Source of the DNA: Kiritimatiellia bacterium
GTDB taxonomy: Bacteria > Verrucomicrobiota > Kiritimatiellia > RFP12 > UBA1067
Assembly: GCA_017547265.1 (NCBI GenBank)
Contig: JAFYQC010000108.1
Coordinates: 1-8,414, forward strand
DNA: 8,414 nucleotides
Direction of reading: 5' to 3'
Shown: piece by piece, positions 1 to 6,088 of the stretch
Layout of the letters: each line of letters opens with the position of its first letter
Numbering within the stretch: position 1 is the first letter of the stretch
Notes under the pieces: generated by a model
Told to the model about the DNA's origin: nothing
Database searches by the model: none
What the model saw: only the letters and a program-made list of their open reading frames with translations
Translations under genes and position numbers: made by a program

Positions 1-463
1 TATGGAGGCCTGCCAGAACACGCCTTCCGTCATGTCCAACATCCTTACCGCGGCGTTCCAGCACGTCGAAGAGGGTTTCGACGTCATCCAGGAGGCGGTC
101 AACGCGGCTTCCGACCTCGAGCAGGAGAAGCTGATGCAGCGCCTGACGTGGGTTTCGGTCTGCTCGAACCTCGGCCCGTCGCTCGGCCTTCTCGGTACGG
201 TGCAAGGCATGATTCTGACGTTCCAGGCCCTCGCGCAGGGCGGCGCTGGCGATGCCGCGGCGCTCGCTAGCTCGATCGGCCAGGCGCTTTGGACGACCGC
301 CGGCGGCCTTATCGTGTCGATCCCGACGATTACCGTGTTCTACTCTCTCCGCAACAACGCGAACCGTCTCATTCTCCGCATGACCGCCGTCACGATGGAG
401 TTCCTGAACGGACTCCGCAATGTCGAGGTCGCTCCCGAGGAGGGCGCGGCGGAGATGGCGTAA
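1..463 (+). CDS. exbB: ExbB/TolQ/MotA-family proton channel subunit, 3' part
   Basis: Inner-membrane proton-channel subunit that works with ExbD to turn proton-motive force into mechanical work. The frame is open to the window edge, so the ATG at base 2 is probably internal and the first membrane helix lies upstream. Numbering from that ATG, about 153 residues are visible: a cytoplasmic helical stretch (1-47), a membrane helix near 50-77 containing SLGLLGTVQGM, and another near 90-115 containing WTTAGGLIVSIP. T66 and T99 align with the two pore threonines known from E. coli ExbB (GTV and TA.GL contexts). The C-terminus is short and acidic. The gene stops with TAA, and 24 nt later the first exbD begins, so the two are probably cotranscribed. 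The family call is firm. ExbB rather than TolQ rests on the paired ExbD genes and the absence of tolA, tolB or pal here. Confidence 0.92.
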   Translation, partial: MEACQNTPSVMSNILTAAFQHVEEGFDVIQEAVNAASDLEQEKLMQRLTWVSVCSNLGPSLGLLGTVQGMILTFQALAQGGAGDAAALASSIGQALWTTAGGLIVSIPTITVFYSLRNNANRLILRMTAVTMEFLNGLRNVEVAPEEGAAEMA

Positions 464-487
464 GGGACAAGCGCACAGAAAAACACC

Positions 488-961
488 ATGGGCAAAAAGC
501 CACAGGAAAACCCGCAGCTCGACATGACGCCGATGATCGACGTCGTGTTCGAACTCATCATCTTCTTCGTCGTCACGCTCGTCGAGGCGCAGAAGAAGGA
601 CGAGTCGATCGAGCTGGAGGACGGCAAGCACGGCATTGTGCTGACGCCGGAGGAGTTGCCGCCTACGCACATGCAGATCGACATCGGCCTTCACCAGAAG
701 GGGCCGAAGAAGGGCAAGCCCCGCATCTCCATGGGCGATATCGAGATAACGCCAGCGGATATTTCGAAGCGCGTCAGGGACCGTCTCAAGAAGTACAAGG
801 ACTTCCCGGTGATGGTTCGCGCAGACTTCGCCGTTCCGCACAAGGCGGTCGCACAGGTCATGAACGCCTGCACAGAGGCAGGCGTCTGGAAGATCTCGTT
901 TATGGCGGTCGGCGAGGACAAGACTCACGAGCGCAAGCGTCTAAGCAAGATCAAGAAGTAG
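488..961 (+). CDS. exbD: ExbD/TolR-family biopolymer transport protein, copy 1
   Basis: Single-span membrane protein of 157 residues that would sit in the ExbB pore and carry the proton-binding aspartate. The N-terminal motif LDMTPMIDVVFELIIFF places D18 at the position of the essential pore Asp of E. coli ExbD (D25). One helix covers roughly residues 16-31. The rest is periplasmic and ends in the usual ExbD fold, with VMVRADFAVPHKAVAQVM and then GVWKISFMAV. It is slightly longer than a typical ExbD (about 130-145 residues) because of a Lys/Gly-rich insertion near residues 72-78 and a basic tail. E22, one helical turn after D18, is unusual because this position is normally Leu or Gln. No convincing Shine-Dalgarno lies at the ideal distance, so translation may be coupled to exbB. 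Its first third is almost identical in DNA to the next gene. Confidence 0.93.
   Translation: MGKKPQENPQLDMTPMIDVVFELIIFFVVTLVEAQKKDESIELEDGKHGIVLTPEELPPTHMQIDIGLHQKGPKKGKPRISMGDIEITPADISKRVRDRLKKYKDFPVMVRADFAVPHKAVAQVMNACTEAGVWKISFMAVGEDKTHERKRLSKIKK
500..577 (+). repeat. Direct repeat copy A, 5' end of first exbD
   Basis: This 78-base stretch matches 987-1064 with a single difference, a C versus T in the AAA(C/T)CCG context. The final 66 bases (512-577) are identical. It encodes the cytoplasmic tail and membrane helix. Third codon positions are conserved, which protein selection alone would not explain. Confidence 0.9.
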
Positions 962-974
962 CGGAGGTACCGAA

Positions 975-1388
975 ATGGCCAGGAAACCACAGGAAAATCC
1001 GCAGCTCGACATGACGCCGATGATCGACGTCGTGTTCGAACTCATCATCTTCTTCGTCGTCACGATCAAGCAGGAGGACCTGTTCACCAAGCTGAACTGC
1101 AACCGTCCCGCCCCCGCGACGGGCCAGGCATCCGAGAAGGACGACATCACTGTCAACATCGAGATCGGCCGCCGCTACGACGGCAGCCCGCAGGGAGTCA
1201 TCCTCTATAACAAGCGCGAGGTCAAGCGCACCGAGCTCGACGCCGCGCTCAGGGAGATTGCGAAAGTCAAGAAAACTACGCCAATCATCGTGAAGTGCGC
1301 CGAAGACAGCCCGCACAAGGCCCTCGTCGACGTCTTGGACATCTGTTATCACAACGAGCTTTTCAGCGTGAGCGTGTTTACGCTTTGA
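975..1388 (+). CDS. exbD: ExbD/TolR-family biopolymer transport protein, copy 2
   Basis: A second ExbD of 137 residues, the usual family length. It starts at an ATG preceded by GGAGG 7-8 nt upstream and lies 13 nt after the first copy. Residues 5-30, including D18 and the odd E22, match copy 1 exactly. The periplasmic parts then diverge: here ITVNIEIGRR, an ILYNKREV strand, and the closing IIVKCAEDSPHKALVDVLDI segment ending SVSVFTL. ExbB motors take an ExbD dimer in the pore, so two distinct ExbDs could form a heterodimer with different periplasmic faces. That is inference. Tandem exbD paralogues after exbB are common in Planctomycetes and Verrucomicrobia relatives. The gene is followed after 24 nt by the toroid protein. 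Confidence 0.93.
   Translation: MARKPQENPQLDMTPMIDVVFELIIFFVVTIKQEDLFTKLNCNRPAPATGQASEKDDITVNIEIGRRYDGSPQGVILYNKREVKRTELDAALREIAKVKKTTPIIVKCAEDSPHKALVDVLDICYHNELFSVSVFTL
987..1064 (+). repeat. Direct repeat copy B, 5' end of second exbD
   Basis: Partner of 500-577, 487 bp downstream. Outside this block the two exbD genes show no obvious DNA similarity, so the identity is confined to the membrane-helix segment. Recent gene conversion or a partial duplication are the simplest explanations. Confidence 0.9.
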
Positions 1389-1412
1389 TAGAAAATTGCA
1401 GGGGAAAGAGAT

Positions 1413-3125
1413 ATGAGCGAAGAAATGGCTGAAGAAATTGTCGAAGAAGAGGTTGCCATAGACCTCGACGAGATTGCAAAGAAATATGAGGACAAGGGCT
1501 TCTTCAAGCGACTTGGCGACATGTTCAAGGGGCTTAGCAAGCCTCATGACACCCGTGAGTACAAGCTTGCGCGAATCGAGCTCCAACGTCTTGCTGCCCC
1601 GCTCACTGCAATCGTCGTGCCAATCGTGTTCGGCGTCGTTCTTTGCGTCGTGACGATGATCTCCGGGCAGAAGAAGGACATTATCGTCGCTGATATCGCC
1701 CAGATCGAAGACGAGCCCGAGGAACTGAAGGAAGAGGAGGAGATTCCGCCCGACGACATCGAGCCCCCGCCGATGGAAGAAGTCGAGATTACCGTCGACA
1801 CTCCCAATCCGAACCCAGTCTCCAACGTGACGCCCGTGCCGTCTCCGCCTTCTGCGCAGGTTTCCGTGAAGCCCGCGCCGATGGATTCGGTCGCAATCGT
1901 GAAGTCCCCCGTCACGATGAAGTCGATGACCGGCTCTCGCACCCCTGGCTCGATTGGCGCAGCTACGCGCGGCGGCGCCGGATATGGCGACGCAAATACC
2001 GAAGCGGCGGTCATGAAGGTCCTCTGGTGGCTCAAGGCCCACCAGAACACCGACGGCAGCTGGGGCAAGCAGAATCAGGTGGCCAATACCGCACTTGCGG
2101 TTCTTACCTACCTCGCCCATGGCGAATACCCGGGATCTCCTTCTCCCTACAAGCGCGACTTCGGTCCGACTGTGCAGATGGCAATTGACTATCTGATCAG
2201 CCACATCCATACTGGCGCCGACAATGTGCCGCACTTTAGTCCCACCGACGGCAACGAGTACAGCTTCCTCATGGCGACCTATGCGCTCTGCGAGGCGTAC
2301 GGCATGACGAAGAACCCGAACTGCAAGGAGGCGGCGCAGCAGTGCCTCTACCGCATCGTCGAGAACCAGTCCTCGACGGGTGGCTGGGACTACAAGCTTA
2401 ACAAGAACTCGACGCGCGACGACCTCTCCTTCGCGGGATGGGCGATTCAGGCGCTTAAGGCCGGCAAAATGGCGGGTCTCCACCCAGAGGGATTGCAGAC
2501 GGCCATCAACAAGGCGATTAACTGCCTAAAGAAGCGCAGCTACTCGAAGTCCAGCGGCTTTACCTACACGCCGACCCCAAACAACAACGGCGGCAACACG
2601 GGTCTCGCCGGCGTCGGAACGCTCGCCATGCAGCTCCTCGGCCGCGGCAGCGAGCAAGAGGCGTTGAACGCGCTCGAGGTCATGCGCGACTGGAAGCCCT
2701 CGTTTGACCCCGACCAGCTTTCGGCCAAGAAGCCAGGCGGCAGCCCACAGTACTACTGCTACTACGCGACGCAGTGCAAGTACCAGGCGGGCATGAAGGC
2801 GGGTGCGCTCAAGAACGACGAGGTGACGTGGCAGAACTGGAATGTCGCCATGAAGAAGCTCTATACGTCGTCCATCATCGACCTTCCCGAGAAGGTGCAG
2901 GACTACACTGGCAAGGAGCACAAGCAGGGCTACTTCGAGAACAAGGATGCGCACACGTCGCGTCCGTACATGGACACTTGCCTTGCGGCGCTCCAGCTTA
3001 TGGTGTACTATCGCTACCTCCCGACTACCTCGGTCAAGGCCGGCGAAGATGATGCTGGGGCCGGCGGTGATGCGGCACAGGCGATAGACAAGTCCAAGGA
3101 CGTCGCCGTTACGGTTGACATCTGA
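1413..3125 (+). CDS. TonB-like membrane-anchored alpha-toroid (squalene-cyclase/prenyltransferase repeat) protein
   Basis: This 570-residue protein is probably the output component of the ExbBD motor. Residues 1-60 are acidic, then charged, and presumably cytoplasmic. One hydrophobic helix spans about 62-84 (PLTAIVVPIVFGVVLCVV). Residues 95-180 form a Glu/Pro-rich, then Pro/Ser-rich stalk like that of TonB. From about 196 to 545 comes an alpha/alpha-barrel of the terpenoid-cyclase/prenyltransferase superfamily, with QW-type motifs QNTDGSWG (211-218) and QSSTGGW (319-325), and then DDLSFAGWAIQALKAG and GLAGVGTLAMQLLG segments. I see no DxDD protonation motif of squalene-hopene cyclase, so an enzymatic cyclase role is unlikely. 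No TonB C-terminal domain is present. The ATG follows AGGGG with 8-nt spacing, 24 nt after exbD. Similar neighbours are annotated as squalene cyclases in PVC genomes. The ligand and function are unknown. Confidence 0.88.
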   Translation: MSEEMAEEIVEEEVAIDLDEIAKKYEDKGFFKRLGDMFKGLSKPHDTREYKLARIELQRLAAPLTAIVVPIVFGVVLCVVTMISGQKKDIIVADIAQIEDEPEELKEEEEIPPDDIEPPPMEEVEITVDTPNPNPVSNVTPVPSPPSAQVSVKPAPMDSVAIVKSPVTMKSMTGSRTPGSIGAATRGGAGYGDANTEAAVMKVLWWLKAHQNTDGSWGKQNQVANTALAVLTYLAHGEYPGSPSPYKRDFGPTVQMAIDYLISHIHTGADNVPHFSPTDGNEYSFLMATYALCEAYGMTKNPNCKEAAQQCLYRIVENQSSTGGWDYKLNKNSTRDDLSFAGWAIQALKAGKMAGLHPEGLQTAINKAINCLKKRSYSKSSGFTYTPTPNNNGGNTGLAGVGTLAMQLLGRGSEQEALNALEVMRDWKPSFDPDQLSAKKPGGSPQYYCYYATQCKYQAGMKAGALKNDEVTWQNWNVAMKKLYTSSIIDLPEKVQDYTGKEHKQGYFENKDAHTSRPYMDTCLAALQLMVYYRYLPTTSVKAGEDDAGAGGDAAQAIDKSKDVAVTVDI

Positions 3126-3128
3126 GAT

Positions 3129-3234
3129 AGGGGTCAGGAGTCAGGGGTCAGTAGTTAGGGGTCAGTAGTTGGAGTTCAAAGTTGGAGTTGGAGAGTGGTG
3201 GGGGAAATGTTAGTTGAAGTCAGGGGTCAGTAGT
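3129..3234 (+). repeat. Intergenic oligonucleotide repeat cluster (AGGGGTCAGTAGT)
   Basis: The gap between the toroid gene and the permease consists almost wholly of short degenerate direct repeats. AGGGGTCAGTAGT occurs exactly at 3143-3155, 3157-3169 and 3222-3234, with a partial AGGGGTCAG at 3129-3137. Between them are GAGTT/GTTGG units, including GAGTTGGA and GAGTGGTG octamers (about 3186-3200) related to the array inside the permease gene. I see no terminator or consensus promoter here. The last repeat copy overlaps the GTG start of the next gene. Confidence 0.85.
3222..3226 (+). promoter_or_regulatory. Repeat-borne ribosome binding site of the permease gene
   Basis: AGGGG lies 6 nt before the GTG at 3233 and is part of the third AGGGGTCAGTAGT copy. 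The repeat therefore supplies both the Shine-Dalgarno and, through its terminal GT plus the next G, the start codon. The nearby upstream ATG at 3207 is out of frame. Confidence 0.55.
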
Positions 3235-4486
3235 GAGCTTTTCTGTTTTCCTGGCTACTAAGTACCTTAAGCCGAAGCGCTCGGTTGCGTCGGTCATCAC
3301 CTGCGTATCGATTCTCGGCGTGATGCTTGGCGTCGCCGCCGTTATCATCGTCAGGAGCGTGATGACTGGCTTTGGCGACGAGTGGGAGAAGAAGATACTC
3401 AGCTTTAAGCCACATATCTCCATTCTTCCGGTGCGAGGCAACGTTGTTGCCAACGAGGGCAATATAGCGGCCGCGGTCCGTGCGCTTCCTGGCGTCACAT
3501 GCGTTACGCCCGAGGTCGACACACGCATTCTCCTCTCGCATCGCGAGCGCGTGCTTGCACCTGTCCTCCTTGGCGTTGACGCCGACGATTTCACGGCGGC
3601 CTACAAGATCGGCTCGCCGCGCGCCGGCACTTTCGACCTTGAGGGCGACTCTATCGTGCTTGGCGTTCATGCGGCGCGCACTCTCGGTTGCTGGGTCGGA
3701 GACGAGGTGACGGTCTATTCCCCCAAGACGCTCGCCTCGCAGGACGAAGTGTTTCTCCCGATCAAGTGGAAGGTCGTCGGAATCTTCTCGTGCGGGCAGT
3801 ACGACTACGATTCCGGTTACGCAGTCGCGTCGCTTGCGAACGTGCGCGACTTGATGGGGCTCGAGAAGGGCGTCTTCGCGATCCACGTCAAGACCGACTG
3901 CCCGACCGATCCCGCGAAGTTCCGCGCTCTCGTAGACACGGTCGTGGAAACTGCAAACTCCCCCACTCCCCCACTCGCCAACTCCTCCACTCATGTCCGC
4001 GCCCTCACCTGGCGCGAGGCCGACCGCGAGCTATTTGCCGCGCTTGCCGTCGAGAAGAACATGACGGCCGTTCTCCTTCTACTCATTTCTCTCGTCGCTC
4101 TCTTCTGCGTGATGAATACACTCCTCGTTCTCACCGTTCAGAAGACGCCTGAGATCGGTCTTTTGAAGGCGCTTGGTTTTTCGCGGCGCGAGATCATGGG
4201 TGTATTCATGACGCACGGTCTCGTCCAGTGCACGGCGGGAATCGTCCTCGGGCTTCTTGCGAGCTGGGGAGTCCTCTCGAATCTCCAGCGCATTGTCGAG
4301 TGGCTTGGCTCGATAGGTGTTCCCGTATTCCCCGAGTCGGTCTACGGCCTTGCAGAGATACCGCATCGCGTCATCTTCTCCGACATTCTCTGGGCTGTCG
4401 CGTTCGTCTATGCGTTCGGGCTTCTTGCATCGTTCATTCCAGCGTTGATCGCCTCGACCAAGGATCCCGTCAAGGCGTTGGAGTAG
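3233..4486 (+). CDS. lolC: LolC/LolE-family lipoprotein-releasing ABC transporter permease
   Basis: Inner-membrane permease of 417 residues, matching the roughly 400-residue LolC/E family. With LolD it is expected to extract outer-membrane lipoproteins from the inner membrane. The N-terminal LATKYLKPKR box precedes helix 1 (about 21-44). A large periplasmic domain spans about 46-265. Three further helices follow near 278-301, 319-347 and 382-408, which is the FtsX-like permease layout, and the protein ends PVKALE. The GTG start is chosen because it places the family's N-terminal box at residues 8-16 and has AGGGG 6 nt upstream. Residues 242-254 (NSPTPPLANSSTH) are low-complexity and encoded by a tandem octamer array, probably a tolerated insertion in the periplasmic domain. 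The lolD partner lies downstream across a 275-nt gap. LolC, LolE or a fused LolCE-type single permease cannot be told apart here. Confidence 0.85.
   Translation: MSFSVFLATKYLKPKRSVASVITCVSILGVMLGVAAVIIVRSVMTGFGDEWEKKILSFKPHISILPVRGNVVANEGNIAAAVRALPGVTCVTPEVDTRILLSHRERVLAPVLLGVDADDFTAAYKIGSPRAGTFDLEGDSIVLGVHAARTLGCWVGDEVTVYSPKTLASQDEVFLPIKWKVVGIFSCGQYDYDSGYAVASLANVRDLMGLEKGVFAIHVKTDCPTDPAKFRALVDTVVETANSPTPPLANSSTHVRALTWREADRELFAALAVEKNMTAVLLLLISLVALFCVMNTLLVLTVQKTPEIGLLKALGFSRREIMGVFMTHGLVQCTAGIVLGLLASWGVLSNLQRIVEWLGSIGVPVFPESVYGLAEIPHRVIFSDILWAVAFVYAFGLLASFIPALIASTKDPVKALE
3953..3992 (+). repeat. In-frame tandem octamer array inside the permease gene
   Basis: Five consecutive 8-mers can be read: GCAAACTC, CCCCACTC, CCCCACTC, GCCAACTC and CTCCACTC. 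Their reverse complements (GAGTGGGG, GAGTTGGC and so on) resemble the GAGTTGGA/GAGTGGTG units in the gap before this gene, so the same repeat family occurs in the opposite orientation. The array is 40 nt and is read through in frame without a stop. Confidence 0.8.
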
Positions 4487-4494
4487 TGATATAA

Positions 4495-4726
4495 TTAACG
4501 CAGAGGCGCGTAACCGCCGCGCAAGCGGGGCTCGCGATTCGTAGCGAGCCAAGCCGAGCGGAGCGAGTGCCGAGAGACGCAGAGAAAGTAAAAGATGATA
4601 GATTATAGATATTTGTTTGTGAGCATGACCCATCATTCATTGGGTTATGACAGAGGTTGTCATCCACAGCGAGATAGCTTCTTAAAGCTTTTAAAACACT
4701 CTGCGTTCTCTGCGACTCTGCGTTAA
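4495..4726. mobile_element. MITE-like 232-bp element with 11-bp terminal inverted repeats
   Basis: It begins TTAACGCAGAG (4495-4505) and ends CTCTGCGTTAA (4716-4726), a perfect 11-bp inverted repeat. Internal copies of the same core occur as ACGCAGAG (4577-4584) and CTCTGCG (4699-4705, 4708-4714). Several hairpins lie inside: GCGCG/CGCGC (4506-4522), GGCTCGC/GCGAGCC (4529-4550), CATGACCCA/TGGGTTATG with one G-U pair (4624-4649), and TGACA/TGTCA (4648-4662). There is no transposase or credible ORF; the reverse-strand reading frame across it is a repeat artefact. Both ends carry TTAA, which may reflect the target, but I see no longer target duplication. It separates lolC from lolD. Related CGCAGAG repeats occur between genes in many unrelated bacteria. 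Confidence 0.7.
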
Positions 4727-4761
4727 AAAATAACTTGCCAACTGGCGAATTTAGGATAAAA

Positions 4762-5403
4762 ATGACAGTCTTGAGCACATTGGATGTGACGAAGAGATTC
4801 AAGATCCCGGGGCAGAAGCCCATCGAGGTCCTGAAGGGCGTGAGCTTTTCCGTCCGCGAGGGCGAGAAGGTCGCGATCGTCGGGCGCTCTGGTGCTGGCA
4901 AGTCGACTCTTCTTAACATCCTTGGCGGGCTCTTGAAGCCGACATCTGGAACGGTCTCGCGCCCGAAGAACTTCGGCTTTGTGTTTCAGTCATATCACCT
5001 GATGCCAGAGTTGACCGTTCTCGAAAACGTGCTTCTCCCGACGATGGCCCGCCGTGCCGCGGCACTTGCGACGCGGGCAGCGAGCGAGGCGCGTGCGCGC
5101 GATCTCATTGAGAAAGTCGGTCTTGGCAAACGGCTCGACCATCTTCCCGCAGAGCTTTCGGGCGGCGAACGCCAGCGCGTCGCACTTGCCCGCGCGCTCG
5201 TCACTGACCCTACGCTCGTCCTTGCCGACGAGCCGACCGGCAACCTTGACGCAATGACCGGCGCCGATATCCTTCGCATGCTCTCCGAGCTTTCCGGAGA
5301 CGGCAAGACTTCGCTCGTGATGGTGACCCACTCGCCTGCGGCGGCTGCGGTTTGCGACCGCACGCTCTCGCTTGAGGACGGCGTTCTCGTTAGGAAGGAA
5401 TAA
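4762..5403 (+). CDS. lolD: LolD-type ABC transporter ATP-binding protein
   Basis: Cytoplasmic ATPase of 213 residues that would power the LolC-type permease. All nucleotide-binding motifs are intact: Walker A GRSGAGKS (41-48), Q-loop Q76 in FVFQSYHLMPELTVLENV, signature LSGGE (132-136), Walker B LVLADE (152-157), D-loop NLD (161-163) and H-loop His190. The spacing and the text around the Q-loop and signature fit the LolD/MacB branch. The ATG at 4762 is preferred over an in-frame TTG at 4735 because AGGA lies 5 nt before it and the TTG is only 9 nt beyond the inverted-repeat element. A TTG start would add nine residues. MacB-type export is the main alternative, but the FtsX-like gene upstream lacks a fused ATPase and matches LolC better. 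The response-regulator gene follows after 4 nt. Confidence 0.88.
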   Translation: MTVLSTLDVTKRFKIPGQKPIEVLKGVSFSVREGEKVAIVGRSGAGKSTLLNILGGLLKPTSGTVSRPKNFGFVFQSYHLMPELTVLENVLLPTMARRAAALATRAASEARARDLIEKVGLGKRLDHLPAELSGGERQRVALARALVTDPTLVLADEPTGNLDAMTGADILRMLSELSGDGKTSLVMVTHSPAAAAVCDRTLSLEDGVLVRKE

Positions 5404-5407
5404 CGCC

Positions 5408-6088
5408 TTGTTTCCACGCGCTGAAGTTCTCATAGCCGAAGACGAACCGTCGGCCCGCAGGGGCTTTCGTGCACTTTTCGAAGGTGAGGGATACGCCGTT
5501 AGGACCGCGCGCGACGGCGAAGATGCGCTTGCCAAGTTCAAGGAGCATCGTCCCGACGTCGTTCTTCTCGACGTGATGATGCCGAAAATGAACGGCATCG
5601 CCGCCTGTACTGAGATACGCAAGTCCGATTCGCTCGTCCCTATACTCTTCTTTACGGCGATGCCGTCCGATGTTGGTGCGGTGCGTGCGCTCGGCCTCGG
5701 TGCGGACGACTACATCGACAAGGCGAAGTCACCCGAGGAACTGCTTGCTCGCGTCGCGGCTGTGCTGCGCCGCGCGTCTGCCGCGCGCCCGCGCGCCGAT
5801 GTCCTCTTGCTCGGTGATGTAACCGTCGATTTTGCGACGATGATGGCGTCTGGCGACGGCATTTCAGAGGAACTTACGAAGTCGGAATCACTATTTCTCC
5901 GGTTTCTCGCCTCGGAGCGCGGCAGGTGCTTTTCGTTCGACGAGATCTTCGCGGCGTTGCGCGGCGAAGGGTATATTGGCGACGACAACGCAGTCCGCTG
6001 CATCACCAAGCGCCTCAAGGCGAAACTCGGCCGCGCGGGCGAACTCATCGTCAACTCCCGCGGCATCGGCTACAAGCTTGTAAAGTAG
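5408..6088 (+). CDS. OmpR/PhoB-type two-component response regulator
   Basis: Cytoplasmic DNA-binding regulator of 226 residues. The receiver domain (about 6-120) has the acidic pocket E11/D12, phospho-acceptor D55 in DVVLLDVMMP, T83 in FFTAMPSD, Y102 and the conserved Lys105. A winged-helix effector domain (about 133-226) contains the LTKSESLFLRFLAS helix, a recognition-helix segment NAVRCITKRLKAKLG, and the C-terminal hairpin NSRGIGYKL typical of the Trans_reg_C family. The TTG start lies 7-8 nt after an AAGGAA ribosome binding site inside the lolD 3' end and 4 nt past the lolD stop. An in-frame TTG at 5372 would add 12 residues that do not look like a receiver domain. No histidine kinase is in the window. 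Cotranscription with lolD suggests an envelope-stress role, which is inference only. Confidence 0.88.
   Translation: MFPRAEVLIAEDEPSARRGFRALFEGEGYAVRTARDGEDALAKFKEHRPDVVLLDVMMPKMNGIAACTEIRKSDSLVPILFFTAMPSDVGAVRALGLGADDYIDKAKSPEELLARVAAVLRRASAARPRADVLLLGDVTVDFATMMASGDGISEELTKSESLFLRFLASERGRCFSFDEIFAALRGEGYIGDDNAVRCITKRLKAKLGRAGELIVNSRGIGYKLVK

Noticed and set aside
289..1014. A 241-codon plus-strand frame overlapping exbB and exbD
   Set aside because: Arg-rich alternative frame of two firmly identified genes, with no domain.
2388..2440. Possible squalene-hopene cyclase catalytic motif in the toroid protein
   Set aside because: The segment reads STRDDLSFAGW and lacks the DxDD pattern, so an active cyclase is not supported.
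951..2483. A 510-codon open frame on the minus strand
   Set aside because: It lies antisense to exbD and the toroid gene, whose protein motifs are clear. The product is Arg/His/Val-rich and matches no family, as expected of a GC-rich antisense shadow.
3129..3234. CRISPR array
   Set aside because: The repeats are short, degenerate and nearly contiguous, without uniform spacers, and no cas gene is nearby.
3227..3994. A 255-codon minus-strand frame opposite the permease
   Set aside because: It begins within the octamer repeat and is antisense to a well-supported LolC family protein. No recognisable domain.
4657..4685. Possible promoter inside the element (TTGTCA, 17 nt, TCTTAA)
   Set aside because: The -10 matches consensus at only three of six positions, so it is too weak to list.
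4735..4761. TTG start extending LolD by nine residues
   Set aside because: The extension is not LolD-like and there is no ribosome binding site at a good distance. The ATG at 4762 has AGGA 5 nt upstream.
4470..4919. A 149-codon minus-strand frame across the 232-bp element
   Set aside because: Its NAESQRTQS-type text is simply the CGCAGAG repeat translated, a known kind of artefact, and the rest is antisense to lolD.
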